From positions 1 through 8,157 of the forward strand of contig JBKPDQ010000110.1 in the NCBI GenBank assembly GCA_046728015.1: a stretch of 8,157 nucleotides of DNA. The letters are read 5' to 3'. This DNA is from DATAFO01 sp046728015 (lineage in GTDB: Bacteria; Actinomycetota; Thermoleophilia; Solirubrobacterales; 70-9). The notes beneath the pieces were generated by a model. That model did no database searches. It worked only from the letters and a program-made list of their open reading frames with translations, and had not been told where the DNA came from. How positions within the stretch are numbered: the stretch's first letter is position 1; every line of letters starts with the position of its first letter. A program made the translations under genes and the position numbers. This document shows, one piece after another, positions 1 through 7,040 of this stretch.

Positions 1-328
1 CCGCCGGGTCGACCCTGATCCCCTTCATCGGCGACAGGTCGATCACGAGGCCGCCGTCGCAGAGCGCATGACCACCGACGCCGTGGCCGCCGGAGCGCAC
101 CGCCACAAGTAGGTCACGCTCGCGCGCGAAGCGAACCGCCGCGACGACGTCGGCGACTCCGGTGCAGCGAGCGATGCAGGCGGGGCGGCGGTCGATCGCA
201 CCGTTCCAGATCGCCCGCGCGGCGTCGTACCCTGCGTCGTCGGGAGCGATCACCGGGCCGCGGAGGGAGTCGCGAAGACGCTCGAGGTCGATGGTTGCCG
301 CTGCCAGTGCTGTCGTCTCGGTGGCCAT
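1..328 (-). CDS. FAD-linked oxidase, PCMH-type (6-hydroxynicotine oxidase/BBE-like), N-terminal part, cut by window edge
   Basis: Translating the minus strand from the ATG at 328-326 gives 109 residues, open to the window edge. Residues 40-50 (IWNGAIDRRPA) and 78-82 (RSGGH) followed by GVGGHALCDGG are the hallmark of the FAD-binding PCMH fold. In this family the His of R-S/G-G-G-H (here H82) usually carries the covalent 8-alpha-histidyl FAD. Family members are flavin oxidases of small alcohols, amines, sugars or alkaloid-like substrates, usually 430-480 residues, so only about a quarter is visible and the substrate cannot be told. The second covalent-attachment Cys of bicovalent members would lie beyond the edge. 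No signal peptide is seen, so it is probably cytoplasmic. It is divergent from the HxlR regulator at 435 and shares its palindrome-bearing promoter region, so it is the likely target of that regulator. A TAGCGT box 7 nt before the ATG suggests a leaderless transcript. Confidence 0.9.
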   Translation of the reverse strand, partial: MATETTALAAATIDLERLRDSLRGPVIAPDDAGYDAARAIWNGAIDRRPACIARCTGVADVVAAVRFARERDLLVAVRSGGHGVGGHALCDGGLVIDLSPMKGIRVDPA

Positions 329-335
329 GTGGCCG

Positions 336-341
336 ACGCTA
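336..341 (-). promoter_or_regulatory. Candidate -10 box of the FAD oxidase gene
   Basis: On the minus strand TAGCGT fits the actinobacterial -10 pattern TANNNT. Seven bases separate it from the ATG at 328, so transcription would start at or within a base or two of the start codon (leaderless). No good -35 match lies 17-19 nt upstream (around 359-366). This would suit a promoter that needs an activator bound at the palindromes further upstream. This is an inference from spacing only. Confidence 0.4.
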
Positions 342-373
342 CGCGGGGTGTCCCGCCACGGACTAGACCGAGT

Positions 374-402
374 TTCGAACCAAGTGGTTCGAATTCCGAA
401 CC
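374..402. promoter_or_regulatory. Two overlapping palindromic operators between divergent oxidase and HxlR genes
   Basis: Positions 374-393 are a perfect inverted repeat: TTCGAACCA, AG, TGGTTCGAA. The right arm is shared with a second repeat at 386-402: GGTTCG, aattc, CGAACC. There are thus three alternating half-sites of core CGAACC/GGTTCG. The dyad centres (383.5 and 394) are 10.5 bp apart, one turn of B-DNA. HxlR-family dimers bind such dyads upstream of their own gene and a divergent target. The second dyad covers the expected -35 region of the regulator gene. The first is centred about 55 bp upstream of the predicted oxidase transcription start, an activator-like position. The binding protein is inferred from position, not shown. 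Confidence 0.75.
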
Positions 403-419
403 TGGGCCACGTCCGGGGT

Positions 420-425
420 TAGCAT
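420..425 (+). promoter_or_regulatory. Candidate -10 box of the HxlR regulator gene
   Basis: TAGCAT fits TANNNT and ends 9 nt before the ATG at 435, predicting a transcript that starts only about 2-4 nt before the start codon. The stretch where a -35 element would sit (about 395-402) is filled by the right part of the palindromic operator and has no TTGAC-like hexamer, which fits autoregulation. GAAGG directly abuts the ATG and is too close to act as a normal ribosome binding site. Confidence 0.4.
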
Positions 426-434
426 TGCCGAAGG

Positions 435-1199
435 ATGCGGAGCTACGCGCAGTACTGCCCGATCGCAAAGGCGAGCGAGATCCTCGGCGACCGCTGGACG
501 CTCCTGATCGTGCGCGAGATGCTGGGCGGTGCCAGCGGGTTCAACGAGCTCCAGCGCGGCCTGCCGGGGATCTCGCGCTCGGTCCTCGCCGATCGGCTTC
601 GCTCGCTCGAGCGGGCCGAGATCCTCGAGCGGCGCACCGGCCCCAAGGGGAGGACGCTGGACTATCGCCTGACGCTCGCCGGCCGGGACCTGGAGGCGGT
701 CGTGCAGGCGATGGGGGAGTGGGGGGTGACCTGGTCGTTCACCGATCCCCGCCCCGAGGAGCTAGACCCCGACCTCTTGATCGTCTGGATGGCCCGCCAC
801 GTCGATCGTGAGCAGCTTCCCCCGGATCGCACGGTGGTCCAGTTCGACTTCCGCGATCCCGCGAAGCGCTACTGGATGGTGCTCGAGCCCTCCGAGGTCT
901 CGGTCTGCCTCCAGCACCCCGGGTTCGACGTCAACCTCCGGGTCTCGGTCGACACTGCGACCCTCTACCGCGTCTACCTGGGGCGCGCCTCGCTGGCCGG
1001 CGCGCTCCGGGCTCGCGAGCTGACCATGAGCGGCCCGAGGGCGCTTCAGCGCGGGTTCGGACGCTGGTTCGCCTGGAGCGCGTTCGCACCCGCCAGCCGG
1101 CGGGCCGACGAGCGCCGCAGGGCAGCGTCACGACTCGCGGGCCTCCAGAGGGTGCGGGTCGAACAGCCGCTGCCGACGCGTCCTCGCTCCAGAGCATGA
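435..1199 (+). CDS. HxlR-family winged-helix transcriptional regulator with C-terminal SCP2-like domain
   Basis: The protein has 254 residues. Residues 1-95 are a typical HxlR (MarR-like winged helix) domain: YCPIAKASEILGDRWTLLIVRE at 7-28 in two blocks (CPIAKA, then GDRWTLLIVRE), the recognition-helix region LPGISRSVLADRLRSLE (43-59) and the wing at 66-80 (RRTGPKGRTLDYRLT). C8 sits at the conserved N-terminal Cys that in some relatives (YodB, HypR) senses redox or electrophilic stress; C158 is the only other Cys. Residues about 110-218 resemble the SCP2-like domain of a known actinobacterial HxlR subfamily, a small hydrophobic-ligand pocket, ending in the usual FGRWFAWSAFAPA block. The last roughly 33 residues are Arg-rich, low in complexity and longer than I expect for the subfamily. 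The ATG at 435 begins the family-typical MRSYxQYCPI. The gene is divergent from the FAD oxidase and probably controls it and itself. The ligand is unknown. Confidence 0.9.
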   Translation: MRSYAQYCPIAKASEILGDRWTLLIVREMLGGASGFNELQRGLPGISRSVLADRLRSLERAEILERRTGPKGRTLDYRLTLAGRDLEAVVQAMGEWGVTWSFTDPRPEELDPDLLIVWMARHVDREQLPPDRTVVQFDFRDPAKRYWMVLEPSEVSVCLQHPGFDVNLRVSVDTATLYRVYLGRASLAGALRARELTMSGPRALQRGFGRWFAWSAFAPASRRADERRRAASRLAGLQRVRVEQPLPTRPRSRA

Positions 1200-1359
1200 G
1201 CGAGGGGAGCGCCGTCTGCGAAGCCCGAATGAGGGTGTGAGGAGCGACGTTCGTGCGGGGATGTCGCACCCGGACGGGCGGTCGGCGGGTCGCCCGCAAT
1301 CGATCGAGCGGCGGCGAGATACATCGTCGGGCGAGGATGCGCGGAGCCACGGGCGGGGC
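1200..1359. other. Convergent intergenic gap, weak hairpin at 1285-1297
   Basis: This 160-nt gap separates the 3' ends of the HxlR gene (plus) and the amidohydrolase gene (minus), so a bidirectional terminator would be expected. The best structure I see is GCGGG-TCG-CCCGC at 1285-1297, a 5-bp stem with a 3-nt loop and no adjoining T-run. It is a weak candidate. No protein-coding feature is recognisable. Confidence 0.3.
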
Positions 1360-3066
1360 TCAGCTGCGTGCGTACGCGAGCCGGCCGGCGGTGTAGGTGC
1401 GCACGACCTCGATGTCGTCGATGTGTTCGGGATCTGCGTTGATCGGGCTCTCCGAGAGCACGACCAGGTCGGCTTGTTTTCCGGTGGAGATGGTCCCGAC
1501 GTCGTCCGCCACGCCGAGGGCAAGAGCGCTGCCTTGCGTGTAGGCGCGGAGTGTGTCCTCGACGGTGATCGCCTGCGCAGGCTCCAGCTCCGCGCCGAGC
1601 CGGGTCCTCCGCGTTACAGCGGCCTTGACCGCGCGGAGGACGTCGAAGTGTGAGACCGGATAGTCCGAGCTCCCGGCGAGCGTCACGCCCGCGTCGAGCA
1701 TTCGGCGCAGCGGCATGACTTCGATCGGCCTGGGCGGCGGGGCCGAGACATCGATGTCGCCGAAGTCGTAGACGAACAACGGCTGGACGACGGCGATCGC
1801 GCCGGCACCGGCGATCCGGCGAACGAGCGGCGGATCGACGAACATCGCGTGCTCGAGCCGGGGCCGGCCGGCGAGGCGATCCAGAGCCTCGCTGGCCCGT
1901 TCGATGGCTGTCAGCCCGATGGAGATGGCTTCGTTTCCGATCGCATGCTGGGCGACCTGAAACCCGCGCGTAGCGGCTGTACGCACCGCGGAATCGAGCG
2001 CGTCCTGCTCCCAGAAGAGGATCCCCTGGTGTAGGAGACCGTCTGGACCCCGGCGAAAGCTGGACTGCTGGCTCGCGGCGCGGACCGCAGCGAGACCTCC
2101 ACCGCCGATCGCGCGGCGAAGCGTCGTCGCCGCGGCTCGCACGACCTGGAGCCGGGAGGCGCACAGCGCGCAACGTTCACCGCCGTCGAGGAAGAGCTTC
2201 GCCGGCCCGACCGGAGCAACGGTGGGTCCCGAGCCCGTCGGCTCACCATCAAAGCGCGGCGTGAGCATGCTCGCTGAGCCAACCGGCATCCGATGCACGG
2301 TCAGCGGCAGCCGGTTTTCCCTCGCGGCTTTGAGGTAGAGCCGCTCAAACGACGGGGGCACGGCGGGGTCCCCGACGCGCGTGATCCCACACCGCACAAG
2401 CTCTCTCCCGTGAGCTTCGGCGTCTGCCAACCATGCGTCGTCGGTTCCCTCGAGCAGCGAATCGCGCGCTCGCGCCTCGGCGAGGAAGCAGGCCGCCTCC
2501 ACGATCTCGCCGGTGAGTCGTCCACGCCTGTCCCGCACGATCACTCCGCCATCCGGATCGGGTGTCTCAGCACTCCACCCCATCGCGGCGAACCCCGCGG
2601 CGTTCAGGCACGCCTCGTGACCCGAGTACGCCTGCAGGAACAAAGGGCGATCAGGGCAGGCCCCGTTCAGCTCCTCGAGCCGCGGCGGACGCCTTTCTCG
2701 CAGCTTCGCCGGCTCATACCCACGGCAGCGGACCCATCCCTCCGAGCCCTGGGCGGCGATCTCACCGACACGCGAGAGGAGCGCCTCTATCGGCGTGTCC
2801 GGTTGATGGCGCAGATCCGGCCTGCGTCGGTCAAACGCGGCGAAGCAGTAGTGGTGGTGAGCGTCGATGAACCCCGGCAGCACCGAGGCGCCGCCGAGCG
2901 CCAGCACCCCCGCGTTCTCTCCCATGGCAGCACGCACGTCCGCCGACGCGCCTACGGCGACGATCCGGCCCTCGCGCACTCCCACCGCCTCAGCGCGAGG
3001 CCGCGCCCGGTCCATCGTGACGACATCCCCATCCAGAACGAACTCACGTGCATGCTCCCCGACCAC
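1360..3066 (-). CDS. Metal-dependent amidohydrolase, YtcJ/NfdA-like (Amidohydro_3)
   Basis: This is a complete 568-residue protein of the amidohydrolase superfamily, which hydrolyses amide, formamide or related C-N bonds in a metal-bearing TIM barrel. Visible landmarks: the N-terminal beta-sandwich strand (VLDGDVVTMD, 10-19), GFIDAHHHY at 65-73 with the metal ligands H70-x-H72, SGHEACLNAAGF at 148-159 (the YtcJ-type SGH block), K290 in AKLFLDGG, H374 in AQHAIGNEAI, H406 in LEHAMFV, D468 in GSSDYPV, and the closing GTISTGKQADLVVL segment at 524-537. All canonical active-site positions look intact. The start is GTG at 3066; an in-frame TAG lies four codons upstream, so no longer start exists. 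There is no signal peptide, so it is cytoplasmic. After K290 the sequence ERCALCA replaces the more usual LGSRTA-type segment, giving a C-x-x-C pair (C299, C302). The substrate is unknown. It stands alone, preceded on the same strand by the large regulator gene with a 277-nt gap. Confidence 0.92.
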   Translation of the reverse strand: MVGEHAREFVLDGDVVTMDRARPRAEAVGVREGRIVAVGASADVRAAMGENAGVLALGGASVLPGFIDAHHHYCFAAFDRRRPDLRHQPDTPIEALLSRVGEIAAQGSEGWVRCRGYEPAKLRERRPPRLEELNGACPDRPLFLQAYSGHEACLNAAGFAAMGWSAETPDPDGGVIVRDRRGRLTGEIVEAACFLAEARARDSLLEGTDDAWLADAEAHGRELVRCGITRVGDPAVPPSFERLYLKAARENRLPLTVHRMPVGSASMLTPRFDGEPTGSGPTVAPVGPAKLFLDGGERCALCASRLQVVRAAATTLRRAIGGGGLAAVRAASQQSSFRRGPDGLLHQGILFWEQDALDSAVRTAATRGFQVAQHAIGNEAISIGLTAIERASEALDRLAGRPRLEHAMFVDPPLVRRIAGAGAIAVVQPLFVYDFGDIDVSAPPPRPIEVMPLRRMLDAGVTLAGSSDYPVSHFDVLRAVKAAVTRRTRLGAELEPAQAITVEDTLRAYTQGSALALGVADDVGTISTGKQADLVVLSESPINADPEHIDDIEVVRTYTAGRLAYARS

Positions 3067-3343
3067 GCCGCAACTCTACGAGCATGCCTGAGCGCCGAGG
3101 TCACGGGCTAGGGCACGCCACGCGTCAGTCTTGCTTCGGCGGCGCGAGAGCGGCAGCGGACAAGAGGTCGTCCGTCACGACTGCTGATCGTCCATGGCAC
3201 GAGCGGTCGAGACGTTTGCCGAATTGCCTGCTTGCGGCTGAAGGCAGGAGCCCGTGGCAGAGGCCTAGCGGCGCCTATTAAGCCTCTCGCAGCCCCTGTT
3301 CGGCAGCTTGTTCGTTACCTACCGAGGCGAGCTGGAGATCAAA
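3067..3343. other. Intergenic region between the large regulator and the amidohydrolase, with weak hairpin
   Basis: Reading on the minus strand, this follows the regulator stop (3344) and precedes the amidohydrolase GTG (3066). It contains an imperfect inverted repeat, AGAGGC at 3259-3264 and GCCTCT at 3282-3287, with an inner TAG/CTA pair around GGCGCC. This is a possible weak terminator for the regulator transcript. It also holds the amidohydrolase promoter candidate (separate entry). I see no credible small gene. Confidence 0.35.
3073..3104 (-). promoter_or_regulatory. Candidate leaderless promoter of the amidohydrolase gene
   Basis: On the minus strand TAGAGT (3078-3073) fits TANNNT and is followed by exactly six bases and then the GTG start at 3066. 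The predicted +1 therefore falls on the G of the start codon. GTGACC (3104-3099) is a partial -35 match, with a rather long 20-bp spacer. The GTG has no convincing Shine-Dalgarno sequence, which agrees with leaderless translation. This is pattern evidence only. Confidence 0.45.
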
Positions 3344-6300
3344 TCACGTGCTGGTGCCGGCGTCTTGCGCGTTCGCTGCGGCCGATGCCGCGTAGCTGCG
3401 CATGCCGAGCTCGCGGTAGGTCTGTCGCGCGGCGTCGAGCAGTGTACGGGCGCGCTGACGATCGCCTCGAGCGTTACGGGCGTTCAGCATCCGTGCATAG
3501 TCGATCTCGGTGTGGGCGAGCCAGGGGCGAACGCCCATCTTCGCGTTCATCTCGAGGGCGTCCTCGAAGTGGAGTTCCGCCTGCTCTGAGCTTCTCATCA
3601 GCATCGCGAGGAGTCCGAGGTAGCGGGAGACCGAGCCCCTTATTCCCTCGCCCACGTCGGCGACGTTCAGCGCCGCCCACGGAACGAGCAGTTGATACAG
3701 CACCGGCGCGTAGCGCGTTTCGCCCAGTAGCACGGACGTCTCGGCGAGGAGGCTCATGCCGAAGAGCCACTCCTGGTCGAACGGCAACACAGACACGTCG
3801 TTTTCAGCGAGTTCGTCTAGCGCTCGCTTCGCTTCCCGCCTCCGTGCAAGCCGGGCGTCGAGAAATGCCAGCGCACAGCGGAAGACGACGCGGGCTGGGT
3901 ACAGGGCGGCCAGCTCGCACATCTCGAGCTCGACTTCCTCAAGCCTGCCGCGGAAGTCGCAGAGGGTATAGCGGTGAAGCCGGTAGATGGGAGCGGCCGC
4001 CGTCGGTTGCGCACGCTCACCTAGCTCCCACGCACGCGCGACGAGGCGCTCGGCCTCGCTGAGCCTGCCGGCTGCTAGCGCCAGCATCGCTCGCGACGCA
4101 CAACACTGCCAGAGCTGCGCGGGTTGCCTGAGCTCCCCGGCGATGCGGCTGGCCGCGGCGAGATCGGCCTCCGCCCTGCGGACATCACCAATCTGGAGCT
4201 GCGCGATGAAGCGGTGCGAGTGGCCTGCGGCGACTCTTTCCATGTCGCCGATACGCTCGGCGACCTGACACAGCTCGGTGCCGAGGGCAAGGCACTCCGC
4301 CACCGTGTCGGGGCCGAGGATCACGGCCGCGCGGCCGTCGAGCGCGTAGGCAAGCGCCGCGGCATTTCCCGTGCTCCGCGCAAGCTCGACCGCCTCTCTG
4401 CTCAGAGCGTCGCGGCGGTCACGCGAGTGCTCGTCGCGGAGCGCGCCAGCCAGACGCGCGAGAAGCCTGGCGCGCAGCTCGACGTCCTCCTCGGCGAGCG
4501 CCGCGAGCCCCTCTTCAAGCAGCGGTACGAGCCGGTCGTCGTCCCCGGCTCGAGCCCAAACGATCCGTCCGCCATAGCCGGCCGCTGCGCGGGCGAGTTC
4601 GCGGGGCAGCCTGACCTCGCGCGTGATGTCGGCAGCTTCTAGAAAGGTTCTCATCGCACCCGGGGTGTCACCGGCCCGCGCGTCTGCCTCGCCGAGCGAG
4701 AGCAAGAGGTTGCAGCGCGCCTGCGCGTCGAGCGGGTGCGCAAGCTCGAGCGCGTCGAGCGCGATGCGGTAGTGGCGCGCGGCCTCTTCGTAGGCGAGCA
4801 GCGCGAGCGCGCGATCTCCGGCGCGCCGGGCGTAGCGGAGGCCCTTGTCAGGGTCCCTGCCGGCGACCGAGTGGTACGCGAGCTCGGCCAGATGCGGTCC
4901 GGGGTCGTCGCCGTAGAGATGCTCGAGCGCCTCGACTGCAAGCCTGTGCAGCCGGACCCGACGCGCGGAGGTCAACCCTTCATAGAGCGTGTCGCGGATG
5001 AGCGCGTGTGCGAAGCGTAGGCAACCCGCCGTGTCGTGAACGTCGGAGACGACGCGGGCGGCCAGCGCCTCGTCGAGGAGGTCAAGCAGCTCGTCCTCCG
5101 AGAGATCGCCCATCCTGGCGAGCGCATCGAGCGCGAACTCGCGGCCGATCACGGACGCGAGCACGAGCATCTGCTCGCACGCCGACGTGAGGTGGGCGAG
5201 CCGGCGGACGATGACGTCGCGGATGCTCTGCGGAATCGCCACGTGGGCCTCGGCGGCCGACCCCGAGGTGACACCTTCGGTGGAGAGCAGGCGCACGATC
5301 TCCCCGACGAACAGCGGATTCCCCTCGGTCTGCGTGTGCAGCCCGGCGACCAGCTCGGAGGAGGCGATGTCCGACGCGGTCAGCTCGACGTACTGCGCCA
5401 CCTCGGGCTCGGTCAGTCCGGAAAGCTCGAGGCGGCGGGTGACCCGCTCGCGCGTCACTTCGGCCAACATCTCGCTGAGAGCTTGTCCGGGGCTGGGGTC
5501 GACATCCCGGTAGGCACCGAGGAGAAGGATGTGAGTCGAGCCGAGCTCGCGGGCGAGGAATCGCACCAGGAGAAGCGAGGGCGCATCGGCTGCGTGCAGG
5601 TCGTCCAGGATCAGGACGAGGGGCCGATTCTGGGACGCCTTCCGAAGGAGCTCGGCGGCCGCGTCGAAGAGCCGGAAGCGTGCCGCTTCGGGCTCCAGCG
5701 CGCGCGGTGCCGGCACGTCCGGGAACCTCTCCCGCAGCTCGGGCACGATCTGGGCGAGATCGGCGGCCCCGGCGCCGACTTGCGCCCGCAGAGCGTCGGG
5801 CTGCGACTCACGCACGTAAGCGCGTAGCAACTGCACCCAGGGCCAGTAGGCGGGTGCCCCGCCGGCCTCCCAGCACCGACCGACGAGAACCTGTGCGCCG
5901 CGCGCTGTCGCGTGTGCGCTCAGCTCGTCGGCGAGTCGGCTCTTCCCGATGCCAGGCTCGCCGGCGAGCAGGATGAGTCGCCCGCGGCCGGCGAGGGCAT
6001 CGTCGAGACCACCGGCGAGCTCGGCCAGCTCGCGCTCGCGGCCCACGAACGCGCCGCCCCCGCTTATCGCGGCGGGCTCGGCGGCGCCCGGCCGCTCGGC
6101 CGCCAGGTGGAGTCCCGGATCCTGGGCGAGGATTGCGCGCTCGAGCTCGCGCAGCCGCTCGCCCGGCTCGATGCCGAGCTCTTCGACCAGTTTCCTGCGC
6201 GCGTCCTGGTATGCCTGGAGTGCGTCGGCCTGGCGGTCCGAGCGATAGAGCGCCAGCATCAGCTGCGCACGCAGGCGCTCGCGGTAGGGATGCTCGGCGA

Positions 6301-6850
6301 TTAGCGTCTCCAGCTGGCCCACGAGCTCGGCATGGCCGCCGAGCGCCAGTTTCGCCTCGATCAGCTGTTCGAGTGCCGCGACGCGCAGGTCCTCGAGCCG
6401 CGTGATCTCGCTCTGCGCGAACGGCTCGTAGGCGAGATCCGCAAGGGGCGAGCCGCGCCACAGCGCGAGCGCCGCCTGGAGCGTCGCGACCGCCTGCTCG
6501 GGACGACCCGCCGCCAGGGCGCGCCGGCCGTGGCCGACAAGCTGCTCGAACCGGTGCGCGTCAAAGGATTCCGGATCGAGCTTGAGCTCGTAGCCGTGCG
6601 CGCGCGTGACGACCGGGCCGTCGTCGGCGGCGAGCGCTTTGCGCAGCCGCGAGATGTGGACCTGCAGGGTCTTGGCTGCGGTCGCGGGAGGACCCTGTCC
6701 CCATAACTCGTCGATCAGCCGATCCGGGGACAGCGTCTCATTGGCATGCAGCAACAGCAGCGCGAGCAGCGCGCGCTGCTTACTTCCGCCGAGCGCGACC
6801 ACGCGGCCCTCGTCGAGGACCTCGAGGGGGCCGAGGATGCGGAACTCCAT
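3344..6850 (-). CDS. AfsR/SARP-like regulator: OmpR-type winged helix, BTAD, AAA ATPase, TPR-like region
   Basis: The protein has 1168 residues from the ATG at 6850. Residues 1-95 are an OmpR/PhoB-type winged helix (MEFRILGPLEV; LSPDRLIDELWG; AAKTLQVHISRLRKAL), and about 97-245 are the bacterial transcriptional activation domain ending in ELGIEPGERLRELERAIL. After a short linker, FVGRERELAEL (from 268) opens a STAND-like AAA ATPase with Walker A GEPGIGKS (297-304) and Walker B LVLILDD ending at D416-D417. Further family blocks are TEGNPLF (508-514), IPQSIRDVIVRRL and FAHALIRDTLYEGL (613-626). The remaining roughly 500 residues are Ala/Leu/Glu/Arg-rich helical repeats of TPR type. There is no C-terminal LuxR helix-turn-helix, so DNA binding rests on the N-terminus. 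Such proteins are cytoplasmic, ATP-switched activators, often of a nearby or divergent operon. I chose ATG 6850 because relatives begin MEFRILGPLEV; an in-frame GTG at 6877 would add nine residues. No frameshift is seen. Confidence 0.93.
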   Translation of the reverse strand: MEFRILGPLEVLDEGRVVALGGSKQRALLALLLLHANETLSPDRLIDELWGQGPPATAAKTLQVHISRLRKALAADDGPVVTRAHGYELKLDPESFDAHRFEQLVGHGRRALAAGRPEQAVATLQAALALWRGSPLADLAYEPFAQSEITRLEDLRVAALEQLIEAKLALGGHAELVGQLETLIAEHPYRERLRAQLMLALYRSDRQADALQAYQDARRKLVEELGIEPGERLRELERAILAQDPGLHLAAERPGAAEPAAISGGGAFVGRERELAELAGGLDDALAGRGRLILLAGEPGIGKSRLADELSAHATARGAQVLVGRCWEAGGAPAYWPWVQLLRAYVRESQPDALRAQVGAGAADLAQIVPELRERFPDVPAPRALEPEAARFRLFDAAAELLRKASQNRPLVLILDDLHAADAPSLLLVRFLARELGSTHILLLGAYRDVDPSPGQALSEMLAEVTRERVTRRLELSGLTEPEVAQYVELTASDIASSELVAGLHTQTEGNPLFVGEIVRLLSTEGVTSGSAAEAHVAIPQSIRDVIVRRLAHLTSACEQMLVLASVIGREFALDALARMGDLSEDELLDLLDEALAARVVSDVHDTAGCLRFAHALIRDTLYEGLTSARRVRLHRLAVEALEHLYGDDPGPHLAELAYHSVAGRDPDKGLRYARRAGDRALALLAYEEAARHYRIALDALELAHPLDAQARCNLLLSLGEADARAGDTPGAMRTFLEAADITREVRLPRELARAAAGYGGRIVWARAGDDDRLVPLLEEGLAALAEEDVELRARLLARLAGALRDEHSRDRRDALSREAVELARSTGNAAALAYALDGRAAVILGPDTVAECLALGTELCQVAERIGDMERVAAGHSHRFIAQLQIGDVRRAEADLAAASRIAGELRQPAQLWQCCASRAMLALAAGRLSEAERLVARAWELGERAQPTAAAPIYRLHRYTLCDFRGRLEEVELEMCELAALYPARVVFRCALAFLDARLARRREAKRALDELAENDVSVLPFDQEWLFGMSLLAETSVLLGETRYAPVLYQLLVPWAALNVADVGEGIRGSVSRYLGLLAMLMRSSEQAELHFEDALEMNAKMGVRPWLAHTEIDYARMLNARNARGDRQRARTLLDAARQTYRELGMRSYAASAAANAQDAGTST

Positions 6851-6881
6851 TCCAGTCGGATGGCGCAGGGCAATCACGCCG

Positions 6882-6911
6882 AACCTACCGCAGGCGCGCA
6901 GCGCCGGCCAA
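6882..6911 (-). promoter_or_regulatory. Candidate promoter of the large AfsR-like regulator gene
   Basis: On the minus strand TTGGCC (6911-6906) and TAGGTT (6887-6882) are separated by 18 bp, a reasonable -35/-10 pair for an actinobacterial housekeeping sigma factor. The predicted +1 would be near 6875. That lies inside the upstream GTG and about 25 nt before the ATG at 6850, so it mildly favours the ATG start, although only a weak CTGGA precedes that ATG. Confidence 0.45.
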
Positions 6912-7033
6912 GGACCGCTGCCGCCCTGTTACCGCCGCGTCACCGGCCTGCAACCGACCCGAGGGACGATCGCCGCCGATGTCGGTCCCCCACCACCACA
7001 ACCGGGCGAGCCACCGAGGCGATCGCCCCCAAC

Positions 7034-7040
7034 AAGGAGG
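7034..7040 (+). promoter_or_regulatory. Strong ribosome binding site of the small repeat protein
   Basis: AAGGAGG is a near-perfect Shine-Dalgarno sequence, five bases before the ATG at 7046. It fixes that ATG as the start, although the frame stays open about 300 nt further upstream into the antisense of the regulator gene. It is the only textbook ribosome binding site in the window, which suggests efficient translation. Confidence 0.85.

Noticed and set aside
1046..2173. Long minus-strand open frame (375 aa) overlapping the HxlR and amidohydrolase genes
   Set aside because: Its product is extremely Arg/Pro/Ala-rich with no motif. It overlaps the amidohydrolase in another frame and crosses the HxlR gene, a typical high-GC shadow.
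2293..3111. Plus-strand open frame (272 aa) antisense to the amidohydrolase
   Set aside because: It mirrors the codon structure of the real gene and lacks a family motif or ribosome binding site.
3232..4062. Plus-strand open frame (276 aa) antisense to the 3' part of the large regulator
   Set aside because: The composition is dominated by Arg, Ser and Pro, with no recognisable domain; it overlaps a clearly real gene.
5036..5827. Plus-strand open frame (263 aa) antisense to the ATPase region of the large regulator
   Set aside because: It looks protein-like only because it is the codon-aligned complement of a strongly biased gene. The opposite strand has unmistakable Walker motifs.
6967..7027. 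Two CGATCGCC copies in the divergent region as a possible BTAD-regulator direct repeat
   Set aside because: They are 53 bp apart, only 8 bp long and of a composition common in this DNA. SARP-type sites are usually heptamers repeated every 11 or 22 bp. It is noted in the region entry but not called as an operator.
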